From contig JAWZSP010000006.1 in the NCBI GenBank assembly GCA_034401135.1, positions 1,860,001-1,924,000 on the forward strand: a stretch of 64,000 nt of DNA, given 5' to 3'. Under the pieces are notes generated by a model. It saw only the letters and a list, made by a program, of their open reading frames with translations, had not been told where the DNA came from and ran no database searches. Shown here one piece after another: positions 20,580-31,102 of this stretch (position 1 is its first letter; each line of letters opens with the position of its first letter). The stretch comes from Volutella citrinella (lineage: Eukaryota; Ascomycota; Sordariomycetes; Hypocreales; Nectriaceae). The translations under genes were made by a program, and so were the position numbers.

Positions 20580-22420
20580 CTAATTCTTCAACTCAAAGTC
20601 CAAGACGACCTGGGGCACACCCTTGAAGTCCTTGGGCATGGTATAGGTAAAGTTCCAGAACTCAAAGTCGCGGATCAAGCCGTCGCTGCCGCCATACTGA
20701 CCACCGAACGAGAGGCCAAACTTCTTGTCGGCGTTGCCCGAAACAGCGACGCTCAGCCCAGGAATGTCCTCCCAGCCAGAGATTGTGCGCTTCTCCTTGA
20801 ATGTGCCGACGATAAAGGTGAAGACAGAGCTAGCCGTGCCCTGGGGATAGGACACTTCCAGCTTCTTGGGGGAGACCTTGACATTGAGAGCCTTTTCGGT
20901 AGGATAGAGCTGATTCACAAGTCAGTCAAGTGAGATTTTGTGACAAGTCAGGAGACGTACAGAAATGAAGGAGATCTCGCTGCCAGTGTCGAACTGAGCC
21001 ACAGCCGGGTTGAAGGAATTTTGGTTCTGGCTCGGGCCACCAAGCACAATCTCGTCGTACGACTCGGCGCCAATGGTGAGCTTCTCGGAGAGCCAGGTGG
21101 TGATGTTGCGCGGGACCTTGTCAAACGGAGGGTAGTAGGTGCTGGAGACAAAGGTGTGCTCTCCCGAGAATTTTGTGAGGCCCTTGAGGACCTTCTTGGG
21201 CACGAGGGTGGCGTGGAACTCGGCCAGCACGGCAAACAGAGGCGCCCAAGCGTAATCAGCAAAGTGAGACATGACTTGAGGCTGGGGTGGTTGTTAGCGG
21301 TGGAACACTCGGAGATTCAGAGACAGTGATTGGAACCTACATTCTTGATCAGGGACGAGTTCTCCTTGCCGGCAAGAGTCCAAAACCACAGAGCCATGAG
21401 GCTCACGTAACGGTTCATGTCGTAGCCGTAGGAGCGATCCCAAGGGCCAGCCATGTTCTTCATGCCGGGGTGCCACAGCTCGCCGACGGCCTCCCAGGTG
21501 TACTTGACCATGTCCGGGCCCGACTTAGCCATGACAGAGTCCTTGGGCAGGTACTTGGACCACAGCACAAGGCCGAACAGCGAGACGCCCGTGTAGGTGC
21601 CCGAGTTGAACTCGGACAGCGTGTTGGCGCGGTTGAACAGGTCGATGATTTCCTGCGCGTAGTTCTCGCCGCTCTTGGTCATGTTCTGCTCTCCCAGGCG
21701 GCGGCCCGTCCAGCCAGAGACGAAGGCGCGCATGATGGACTGAAATGGAGTCAGCTGTGTGTTTTGCATGGAGGAGTTTGTGATTCTGGCTTACCGGGTT
21801 GCTGTAGGCGGGATACAGGTTGTCCTTGCTGGGGTCAATGTTGCCGAAGCGGTACTCATCGCCCTTGGTCGCATTGTGCAGGGACTGCAGGATGAGGTCC
21901 TGGGTCGGCTTGCTGAGCAGGTGGGGGAACTCCTCCATGCACATGATGAGCGTCGTAGCCACGAAGCCGCGCCAGTTGGGGTCCCAGGATCCGTAGATCT
22001 TGGGCGGGTAGGCCGGCGAGCCGACGATGGGCTCCTCGGGCTCCTGCTGGTAGTCTCCATACCTAACAAGAGTTAATAGCCATCATCCTACACGGGCATC
22101 TGCACTCACCATTCATCCTTGGGGTCCTTGAACTGGCCGGCAATGACATTGTTGATAATCTTGTCCGCCTCGGCCGCGTCCTTGCCCTTGTTCCGGGCCA
22201 GCAGACCGAGCGCATACCAGGCAGAGCTGCGCGTCTCGTGCCGCAGGGCAGAGGCCGAGGCCGCGCTAAAGTCGTACAGGTAGCCAGCATCGGAGTCGTA
22301 GTAAATGTCCATCCAGTCCATGCTCTCGGTGAGGAGCGAGCGGGCATTCTTGGACATTGACTTGCTGTACGATGCAGCCGACGCCGCGCCGGCGAGGGCG
22401 ATGACAGATGAAAAACGCAT
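20580..22420 (-). CDS. Secreted conserved fungal protein, predicted alpha/alpha-toroid fold
   Basis: Five exons (22420-22110, 22062-21795, 21739-21341, 21281-20961, 20909-20580) give 542 aa. Signal peptide MRFSSVIALAGAASA. The mature part is rich in Trp, Tyr and Gly turns between helices (YLYDFSAASASALRHETRSS; YGSWDPNWRGFVATTL; FNSGTYTGVSLFGLVLWSKY; WDRSYGYDMNRYVSLMALWF), which looks like a six-hairpin (alpha/alpha) glycosidase or lyase toroid. A beta-sandwich-like C-terminal domain ends in FWNFTYTMPKDFKGVP. NXS/T glycosylation sites are present. I recognise this as a conserved fungal hypothetical family, not as a named CAZy family, so no substrate is assigned. It ends facing the GlcNAc kinase. 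Confidence 0.8.
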
Positions 22421-23277
22421 TGTGAAGCTATTCAGAAGGGGACTTGGAGATGGAAGCTTGCGTCAATGGATCGACAGACTGGGGGCGTCGGGCTGGTGAT
22501 ATGTAGCCCGACACAAGAGCGGTCTGTCGACTAGTCCCCCGTCTACTAAACTCAACTTTCCTCGACATCCTCGGCTCTGATAATACAGCCTGATTGCGTT
22601 CCCCCATCACGCCCAGCCCTTGTCCCCGCATTCTCTGTTGATCGTCGGTCGGCCGAGGCCGGAGATTGTTCGTTCCCTCACGCGACCCATGGGCTATAGA
22701 AGCGAGAAAACCGGGCCTCGAACCATCACTGGCCTAGTAAACCAACCCCCAAAGCGAGCCCCTCCCCCTTGGCGCGGATCGTCGCTTCGGTCGTTTGCCC
22801 CCATTATCAGCCCGGCCCGACTTCACCGGGTTCCTTGGCTCGCGTGCCAACTTCCCGGCGCATTTACCGGGTTTGGCGGCGGGGGCGTTTGCCTTTTTTT
22901 TGCTTTCCCCAGATAGCTCCGGCACAGACAGGCCGTTTGGGTGGTGCGGGCGGGTGGTGGAGATATGGAGATAGGCTTGATAGGGCGCGTGGAGAGAGGA
23001 GCGCGTGGACCATGCCCCGGCTTTTCCTCACGCGACACTGGGCATAACGGCACTTTTTTGACCGTACCGGCAAGGGCTCCCTGGGACGTTGCTATAGGCG
23101 CAGGAGAGGGTTTATCGTCGGTCGGAACGTTGCAGTCGCTCCAAGACCGGGGGTCGTAGGTATATCTTTGTCCGCACGGCCGCTCCCCCAGACGTCAGCC
23201 CACCAGCGAATGCCCTCAATTGCTCCCCCCGAAATCTCTTTATCGAGAATTTTGTGAACAAAATACCGCGCTTCACA
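22421..23277. promoter_or_regulatory. Divergent promoter, secreted protein / permease
   Basis: An 857-bp GC-rich shared upstream region between two head-to-head genes. Pyrimidine-rich tracts precede both starts. No defined operator was recognised. Confidence 0.4.
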
Positions 23278-25063
23278 ATGGCTTCCAAGGAAGAGGCTTC
23301 GATCTCGGCCACCGCTAGGCGCAGCGTGGATGTGTCCGACTCCAAGGCGTCCATGGACCAGGACGAGCTGCGGCTCGCGCAGATGGGTGAGTAGTAGTCT
23401 CAATATCCCCGATGCCAAGCGCCAAGAGCTCACAGTCGACACCCTATAGGTCACAAGCAAGAGCTCAACCGCCACTTCAGCACCCTGAGTCTGATTGGCC
23501 TCGCGTCCACCACCACCATCTCCTGGACTGGCCTGGGTCTTGGCCTCGTCGCCGAGATTGGGGCTGGCGGTCCAGGTGCCGTCATCTACGGCTTCATCCT
23601 CGTCACCATCCTGCAGTGCTTTCTAGGCGCATCGCTGGCCGAGTTTGTTTCTTCGTATCCGACCGAGGGTGGCATGTACCACTGGATCGCTGCCGTTGCG
23701 CCTAGACGCGCCACTGGTGTCTTGAGCTTCTTCACCGGCTGGTTCAGCGTCTTGGGATGTGAGTTGCATCACACTACCCGCGCAATGGCATCATGTGTCT
23801 AACATTCATCAGGGATCTTCACAACCGCTTCAACTAATCTCATGTTTGCCCAAATTGTCATGGCCCTCATCGCCCTCTACAAGGAGACGCTCGAGATCCA
23901 GGCATGGCAGACCTTCATCATCTACCAGGGCCTCAACCTCATCACAGCCGGCGTCGTCATGTTCGGCAACAAGGCCATCCCCGGACTCAACAAATTCTCC
24001 CTCTTCTATCTGCAGCTTGGCTGGATCGTCGTCCTCATCACCGTCGTGGCGTGTGCCCCGTCCCACCGCAGCGTCGACTTTGTCTTCAAGACGTGGATCA
24101 ACAACACCGGCTGGGAGAACCAGGTCATCTGCTTCATCACTGGCCTGGTCAACCCCCTGTACAGTCTTGGAGGCCTTGATGGCGTTACCCACATCACCGA
24201 GGAGATGCCCAACGTGAGTCTTGGTCTTCTGTCAATATCGTGCCATGCTAACAGCCGTAGCCTTCGCGAAATGCTCCTCTCGCCATTGCCATCACTCTGG
24301 TGATTGCCTTCTGCACTGGTCTCACCTACCTCATCGCCCTCATGTTCTCCATCCAAGACTTTGATGCCCTCTCCAGCACAAACACCGGTCTCCCTCTGGC
24401 CGAGTTGTTCCGCCAGGTTACCGGAAAGGCCGGTGGCGCCTTTGGCCTCGTCTTCATTCTCTTCATCGCCCTCGGCCCCTGCGTCGTCAGCTCGCAGCTC
24501 AGCACTGGCCGTGTCTTCTGGGCCTTTTCGCGCGACGGAGCCATCCCATTCTCCAGACTGTAAGTTTTAGCACACCAATAACCAAGCCCAGCGCTGACGG
24601 ATGTGTAAATAGTTGGTCGCAGGTTCACCCTCGCCTCAAGATTCCTTTCAAGGCGCAGACACTCGTCACTGTCATCATTGCCGCCCTTGGATGTCTCTAT
24701 CTCGGATCATCGACTGCCTTCAATTCGCTTCTCGGCACTGCCGTGACGATCAACAACATCTCGTACATGATTCCCATCGTGACCAACCTGTTGACAGGCC
24801 GAAAGAACATGCACCGCGGCGTGTTTCACATGGGCAATGTGGCAGGACCCATTGTCAACACCGTCACCGTCTGCTGGCTGACATTTGCCATTGTCTTCTT
24901 CTCGTTCCCCTACGTCAAACCAGTCACCCCCCAGAACATGAACTACACCTGTGTTGTAGTCGGTGGCTTGCTGATTCTTGTCGGCGCGTGGTGGCTCAAG
25001 GCTGGAAAGAAGTACACGGAGATTATGCTCAAGGCCAAGGAAGGCAGAGAGGTATCATCATAG
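23278..25063 (+). CDS. APC-superfamily amino acid/GABA/choline permease
   Basis: Plasma-membrane permease of 522 aa in five exons (23278-23386, 23450-23758, 23813-24213, 24261-24559, 24613-25063). A hydrophilic N-terminus of about 45 residues ends in FSTLSLIGLASTTTISWTGLG, the TM1 unwound segment of fungal GABA/choline permeases (Uga4/Hnm1 type). About 12 TM segments follow, with EFVSSYPTEGGMYHWIAAVAP (19-residue core EFVSSYPTEGGMYHWIAAV) after TM2 and YSLGGLDGVTHITEEMPN (TM6 region) strongly matching the family. The C-terminus is short and charged (KAKEGREVSS). The exact substrate cannot be read from sequence. It is head-to-head with the secreted protein at 20.6-22.4 kb. Confidence 0.93.
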
Positions 25064-25241
25064 GTGCAGCCATGTACTAGAAGATGCAACCATGTCTGGG
25101 ACCGCAATTAATAGGGATATCACCATAGCAGGGGAGAAAATCCGAACAAAGGCAATTCTTGAGTAATTAGTATAAGCCATCAATCATCACGATGTATATC
25201 ACTAGACGCCACCTCATAACCATGATGTCAAGCTTGCACTT

Positions 25242-26149
25242 CTAGTTGAGAGTATAAATAGCCAGCACCAGAGCCGCCACGGCGCCAACACGCCAGCCGT
25301 TGTCCACTCCGCCACGAAGGCTGGTGCCGCCCGACTTAGATGATGTTTGCGTAGCGTCCGGCCCAAACTTTAAGGTGCTTGTCGCCTTGTCCACAGCGGA
25401 GGAATCCGGTGCCTTGGTCGTCACCGGCGCAGCCTCCTTTCAAACGTCGTTAGTCTTTATCCGTCAGTCACCGGAGATTCACTCACCTTTGTAGTCTTCA
25501 GCACATCAGTTGCTGCCGCACAGCTCTTGAACTCCCAGATCTGGTCCACGGCGACTGTGGTGCCGATGCACAGCTTTCGCCCGTCGATATCACAGGCCGA
25601 CGCGAGGGAGACGAGCTTCTTGTCACAGCGGCAGCTCGTGTACTGGGCTGGCTCCTTGTAGGCGGAGGAGCACGATGTGATTGACTGGCTGAGCTGGGCG
25701 CAGCTCTGTTGCGCAGACTGGCACATGTCCTGGTCCAGCGATCTGGTGGGGGCAGCAGCAGCGGCCGTGGTGATGCCCTTGGAGAGATACGGGCCGCATG
25801 CATCTTGCCACTGGCTGATGAGGTCGTCGACACCGCTGTCATACGAGTTGTTGAGGATGCATTGTCTGATATCGCTCTTGCATCTAATACAGGTCAGCCA
25901 TATCAAAGAGCAAGCCGTTGGGGGAATGACTTACCCAACGTAAGCATCCAAGAGCTCTTGCGTGCAAAAGCACTTGATGGTCTCTTGCTTGGAGAGATTG
26001 CTGCATTTGATCGCAATCGAGTCGGCCTTCTCACAACTCGGCAGGCTCTTGGGCTTGCCAACGCATGTTGCAGGGCCAATCGACTTCTGGCCCAATCCCA
26101 GCCCGCACAAGGCAGAGAATACAGCAATAGTATACGCAAAATGGAACAT
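25242..26149 (-). CDS. GPI-anchor-type cysteine-rich secreted protein
   Basis: Three exons (26149-25935, 25883-25487, 25436-25242) give 268 aa. Signal peptide MFHFAYTIAVFSALCGLGLG. The cysteine-rich middle has about 16 Cys (TIKCFCTQELL; SDIRQCILNN; CQSAQQSCAQL; YTSCRCDKKLV). A Ser/Thr-rich stalk (SSAVDKATSTLKFG) ends in a hydrophobic tail (VGAVAALVLAIYTLN) preceded by small residues, typical of a GPI-attachment signal. It is probably a cell-wall or membrane-anchored surface protein. The Cys spacing does not match the CFEM pattern. It converges on the permease gene (stop-to-stop 178 bp). Confidence 0.8.
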
Positions 26150-26617
26150 GGTGTCGACACGGGGGGCCTCAAACTTGGTCTGGAGTGGGATGCCCCGAAA
26201 ACCAGAGACCACCGGCGATATTTTAAGCGCAACAAGCATCAATGCCTAGACCATCAGCTGGGGCAGGACACAAACAATTCAGCCTGGCGCGCGGGTTTCG
26301 CCTTGCAAGGCGCCGGATAGTACCGTTCGAGAGCGGTCTAGGTGGTCGTGGCGTAAATAGCTTGCGAGCCAAGGCGGGAGCTGAGGCCCATCGCCATCTA
26401 CTAAGTCAGTAAACGGGGTCCACGCGCCGATCCAGCGTCCACTAGCCGCTGCACCGGTCTCTGGTAAGTCTGGAAGCTGAACAATAGGGCAGCCCCGGTG
26501 CGCCTTGTGACGGCCGACTCCCTTGGGCTTGTGGAGCGCATATGTGTTAAATACACCGCCGAGTCGGGTTGGAGTTTGCTGTTCTGGACAAGTGTGCAGA
26601 CAGGGGAGACCGAAAAG
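26150..26617. promoter_or_regulatory. Divergent promoter, GPI protein / DUF3433 gene
   Basis: About 470 bp between two head-to-head start codons; no specific motif assigned. Confidence 0.35.
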
Positions 26618-28576
26618 ATGGACCAGCAACACCATACACATCATGTCGCACCCTCGCAGGGCTACAACATGCCTGACTATGCGTCGCCATACGAAGACCA
26701 TGCGAGGCAAACGCCAGACCAGCAATACAATGCACAATATGTCCCCGAGCTGTCAGGCCAGCAGTACAATGCACAATATGTCCCCCCCTCTCAGGGCTTC
26801 AACACGCCCGACCACACGGCACCGTATGCCGTGCCCGCCAAAGTAAACGAAAAGGTCGACGAGTCCTCGGTGCAGTCACCCTCCAGCAGCGAGCCGTATG
26901 GCTGGCTGTCGGCCTGTCTGCGAGTGCCTTCGCTCGTGGCCTTCTCCGTCGTCGCCATCGCCCTCGCCATCACGCTCATCGTCCTCACCGTCATCTCCTC
27001 GCAGAACAGGGGCTTCGTCACTGTCGCCACGTCCACGGCCATCATCGGAGGCACGTCTTGGGGCCTCGGTGTGCTGTGGACGTCGCTGCCCAACTTCGTC
27101 TTCTCCGTCTTTGGCGCCTACTGGGCCTGGATGGCCACCTCGCTCGCCGAGCGCCAGCCGTACGTCGAGCTCCGCAAGCCCCAAGGCGCCGACGCAAGGG
27201 TGTCGGTGCTGTTGGATTACCACACCGTGGCTGCCTGGCTTCGCTGGTGGGGGGCCTTTCGCAAGGGCCACAGCATCATCGGAGCGACGACGCTCTTGTC
27301 CGTCCTGCTGAGCTATGCCGTCGCTCCCCTCGCCGCTCGGCTGTTCGTCACAGAGCCCGTCCTCCGGTCGACCGCCGCCTCCATCACGTACAACCAAGGA
27401 TACAGTGTGGACAACATCAACTCTTCGCTGGACTGGCGGCCTGTTCTAGACACGGTCGCGGCGTCGTTGGTCTATGGCAGCAAGCCCGTCTCCTGGACTG
27501 ACGACGAGTTCGCTTTCCGTCCGTTCAACACCACCGGGTCAACGCTTGCCAATGGAGCGACTGTATCAGCAGACACCACGGCCTACTCGGCGTATCTGAA
27601 CTGCGAGTTGCTCAAGAACTACGACATCACGTCGACGGCGAATGACGATAAGACGAGCGTCGAAATCTCCGCCAGCGATCGAGGCTGCGGCTTTAAGCAG
27701 AAGATGGACGTCATCAAGACCCAAGAGACATACTTCAAGACAACGGTCGAGTTTGGGTGCTCGTCTGAAGCCTTTTACAGCCGTCTGATATTCACAGCGG
27801 CAACGTACTCGTCATCGGACAAGAACAATCTGAAGGACATTAGTGTCATCTCTTGCGCCACTGGCTATAGGCAAACTGCGGGACAACTCACCGTCTCCGC
27901 GCTCGCTACCCAGCCAGCTACCGTCTCCTTCACGCAGAAAGGGAATCCGGATACTAGCCGGCCCAAGCTGTGGAGAGTCTTTGAGCAGGACATCCTTGGT
28001 CCAGTGTCCCTCAACCCCAAGACACAGTGGTCGACGACGGATATGGGTGCCTTGATACTCTACTACTCGCAGAAGCTTGACCCCAATAACCCGCAGGGCT
28101 CGGATGCTCTGCTCAAGGCGATCCCCAAAGTCTTCACGGCCATCTACCGCAACGCCATTGCCTTCCATGGCTTCAGCTCCCTTGCACAGCCGGAACGAGC
28201 ATCAGGTACCATCCAGACCCCGACAACACGCCTCTTCGTCGTGCCCTGGGTCGCAATCATCATCATCGTATTTCTCGGCATCACGGTGGCTTCGGTGGTC
28301 CTCCTGGCTATTCACCTGAGACAGAGTCCGTCCATCACAACGGAGGAGCCCCAGGGCTTGCTTTCCATGGCCGCACTCCTCGACAAGAGCGATCTACTAG
28401 CCATCGCCGGCGACATCCGCCAGAGCTCTGACTTTGCGGGCGACACGCGCAAGAGAGGAAAGGACAGGATTGAAGTCAATGGCCAAAAGTGGAAGGCTGT
28501 CAAGGGCTCCGAGACGGGTCTATGGGAAGTGAAGCGGGGGTCTGATACCGAGGCGGGGCAGCGTCTTCTAGGGTAG
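26618..28576 (+). CDS. DUF3433-type fungal integral membrane protein
   Basis: Single-exon protein of 652 aa. The N-terminal tail is Gln/Tyr-rich with two near-perfect copies of QQYNAQYVP (within residues 34-60) and no signal peptide. Membrane segments occur at about residues 103-128 (SLVAFSVVAIALAITLIVLTV), around the ILGGTSWGLGVLW region, at the GATTLLSVLLSYAVAPLAARL segment, and near the C-terminus (VVPWVAIIIIVFLGITVAS). A large, probably extracytoplasmic loop of about 280 residues lies between the last two, with several NXS/T sites. The C-terminal cytoplasmic tail has SMAALLDKSDLLAIAGD and RIEVNGQKWKAVKG, typical of DUF3433 proteins. Function unknown. The start at 26618 (AAGATGG) is preferred over an upstream in-frame start at 26498. 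Confidence 0.85.
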   Translation: MDQQHHTHHVAPSQGYNMPDYASPYEDHARQTPDQQYNAQYVPELSGQQYNAQYVPPSQGFNTPDHTAPYAVPAKVNEKVDESSVQSPSSSEPYGWLSACLRVPSLVAFSVVAIALAITLIVLTVISSQNRGFVTVATSTAIIGGTSWGLGVLWTSLPNFVFSVFGAYWAWMATSLAERQPYVELRKPQGADARVSVLLDYHTVAAWLRWWGAFRKGHSIIGATTLLSVLLSYAVAPLAARLFVTEPVLRSTAASITYNQGYSVDNINSSLDWRPVLDTVAASLVYGSKPVSWTDDEFAFRPFNTTGSTLANGATVSADTTAYSAYLNCELLKNYDITSTANDDKTSVEISASDRGCGFKQKMDVIKTQETYFKTTVEFGCSSEAFYSRLIFTAATYSSSDKNNLKDISVISCATGYRQTAGQLTVSALATQPATVSFTQKGNPDTSRPKLWRVFEQDILGPVSLNPKTQWSTTDMGALILYYSQKLDPNNPQGSDALLKAIPKVFTAIYRNAIAFHGFSSLAQPERASGTIQTPTTRLFVVPWVAIIIIVFLGITVASVVLLAIHLRQSPSITTEEPQGLLSMAALLDKSDLLAIAGDIRQSSDFAGDTRKRGKDRIEVNGQKWKAVKGSETGLWEVKRGSDTEAGQRLLG

Positions 28577-29805
28577 TCTCGTCATTGCAGCGGGTGTAAT
28601 GTGTTGAAATCAATTTGACGGAACTGTTGGAAATGGCGTTTGCGGTAGCCAGAAAGTTGCAATTTGTTCCTGGGCGTCGAACTAGCAGATTGAGTCTCTT
28701 GCGGAAGCACTTGGCCAGCTATGTGAAAAGTTCTGGACTTTTTCGTGCCGAACCTTGCACGTGTAAATTTGGCAGGCGCGAAATTGAACTGAAGAACCAG
28801 CAACTGTGCACATCAGGCTTCCTCATTGAACCAGTCCTTGGGATTGTCAGCCAGGGGATTCTCTCTTTGCGTTGACCGACGAGGGAAGACAGCTTAACGT
28901 ACTTGTCGTCCTTCTGTGTCCGTTGGTTGGGGAATTAGTCCTGGGCCTTCAAGAGTTGGCCAGGCATTTCCCGACATGTTGACCCAAGCCTGGCTGGTGT
29001 GGTTCCTGCTGATACGATTAGGTTCTAGTCTTGGTGGCTCCTGCCAGCACGCCTTCTCATCAAGTGGGATATGGTGACGCAAGTATCCCATCACACGAGG
29101 CATACTTGCGCCTAGAAGGGGCAATCACAAGAGGTTGTGACCCCACGTTCCTCTTCGAGGGGAGGCCGTGCAGACTTCTTCAACAGCTCCAACCGCACCC
29201 TGGTCACAATTTCGGTCTTCATTAAAACCCCGAAAACCTCAGCCGGACCCGTCTCTCGCAATCACACACCATATCCACGATGCAGGTACGTATTGAAGAG
29301 CTACAAATCGTCCAGATGCGAGTTGAGAAGAACGTGGCTGATCGCAAATAGCACGAACAAAGACTCGAGAGTTTGTTCGAGGGTTGACGTCGGAAGAGGC
29401 ACGACGATGTCGGTGCCGCCCTGTTCACCGGTTTTGCAGTTTGCAGCCTGCCCGACAGCCACCGTACGCCGCTTGCCATCGTGGCTGCCATCTATTGGTC
29501 TGCTAGCTTTGGCAGTCTGCCACCTGCAGAAGGAGGCCATCCCGCAAGCCCAAGATGTGGCTGTGAAGGCGGCTACCCCGCTCCAGATCACCTAGGCAAA
29601 AGCAATCTGGGTTGCCTTCTGGATTGCGAACCAGCGAGAAGCCAACCAATGTTGCATTGCATCAACTACATCAGGCTCGGCCTTTGTTTTATCCGTCGGC
29701 TACGTGATGACCTTGATTTCAGGCTGTCAACTTTGGCCCGCGTTTCCGGCATCTTCATCACCACCTCACAATCTCAGCCGTACCTGATTGTTGCAAAAGC
29801 ACACC
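28577..29805. other. Intergenic with a possible small spliced gene
   Basis: About 1.2 kb. At 29279-29290 the sequence ATGCAGGTACGT looks like a 6-nt first exon followed by a donor. Downstream frames near 29390-29600 stay open in two registers, but no family is recognised and no single splice model is convincing. Nothing else is supported. Confidence 0.3.
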
Positions 29806-30949
29806 ATGTCCGATTACGGGGCCCTGAGGGAGTACGAGGCCATGAGGGAAAGTCTAGAGAGGGTCAACAGGTCGCGAGGGAGGGCAATGGAGCTGTGTAA
29901 CAGCCGAATAGCCGAGTTCTTTGCTGAGAACGCCCCTGCGACCCAGCAACAATGCAATCAAGCCGCTGAACAGATTATAGGCCGCCGTGTCTATGCAGCA
30001 TCTTTCCAAGCCCCAGTTGGCTACACTGTCGCGCCTATTAACAGCCCTTGGGAGCGTATCGTCCAGTATCATGCTAGCGACTCCCCCCTAGACCTTGAAT
30101 TCCTCCAATGCATAAAGCAAAGCTACGGCCGCTTCGTGCCAGACCACCGGGAGTCTGGCAGCCTGGGAAAGCTCCGCATCTATACCATAGACAGCGTGGC
30201 CGGCCGCCCCATGACTCACTCCCAGCAACAGTTACATTGGAACAACTGCTACCTCCTAAGACAAACCGTTCAAGACTTGGCCAGGTCCGTCGATACTACC
30301 CCCTTCTCCTGCTCTGTCCCCTCTGGCACCGAGGAACCCGCACAGTTGACCTTGTCGATGCAGCTTCTTGGCCTCGGCGTGGCACAACACGCCAGCTTCG
30401 ATGCCCTCCCCGAGCCGTGAGGACCTGTTGTCCGACTACTCGTCACGACTCTCGCAGCTCTCCCAAGGGCTTCCCGATCGATTTCGCCCAACCCTAGAGT
30501 GCCTCATATCCAACCTCCCGGGACTCTTTGCCCAAGACTGGCCGCTGGTGCCCAACCACACCGACCTCCAAGCGAACACAATCTGTGTGGACCAGGAGAC
30601 AGGTCGCATCACAGGCATATACCATTGGAAGCAAATCACCATTCGTCCGTTTGGGACATCGCTCGGGTGCATTGAGAGATTACTCGGCACCCGCACGGAG
30701 GATGAGGAGGGGGAACAACGCTGGCTCTACCAAGCTGAGCATGGAGAGCTCCGCGACCTATTCTGGGAGGCCTTTCATTCTGCCATGGGACCGGTTTCTC
30801 TGGAGCACAAGGGCCGCCTTAAAGATGCGAGATTACTTGGCCTGTTCTTGGATTATGGATTTGTGGATGCGAATGCCGAGGACCGGGTTCCCGTCAGTGC
30901 GGGCAGCTTCGGCTTGAATTACCTCGAAGGAGCTGCTCTAAGGTTCTAG
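29806..30949 (+). CDS. APH-like kinase-fold protein with altered metal site
   Basis: Two exons (29806-30284, 30364-30949; GTCCGT...ATGCAG intron) give 354 aa in the fungal APH/protein-kinase-like superfamily. The start at 29806 has a strong context (CACCATGT). The catalytic loop is present as LVPNHTDLQANTICVD (HXDXXXXN). The following metal-binding segment reads GIYHWKQ where relatives have G-[IV]-I-D-W, so the Mg-binding Asp is replaced by His (codon 30623-30625). The N-terminal lobe is short and lacks an obvious ATP-binding Lys strand, starting instead with a charged helix. Substrate unknown. The second complete relative at 36921-38012 keeps the Asp. Confidence 0.78.
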
Positions 30950-31102
30950 GCTTTAAGCGGGTGCTAATAGCAATTGTATAACTGGAGTCTAAGTATCATC
31001 TGGTCATCCAGCCACCGTGCATGTTGCCGAGCAGTGGCCTTGGTCCACGAGTACTCCCCGATGCTCAGTCTGTCCTGTTCGATATCCAGCCAGCAGAAGG
31101 AA

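Noticed and set aside
25242..26149. CFEM-domain assignment for the GPI-type protein
   Set aside because: The number and spacing of cysteines do not follow the eight-Cys CFEM pattern.
26876..27397. 173-aa minus-strand ORF rich in Gly/Asp/Arg
   Set aside because: Antisense shadow of the DUF3433 gene in GC-biased codons.
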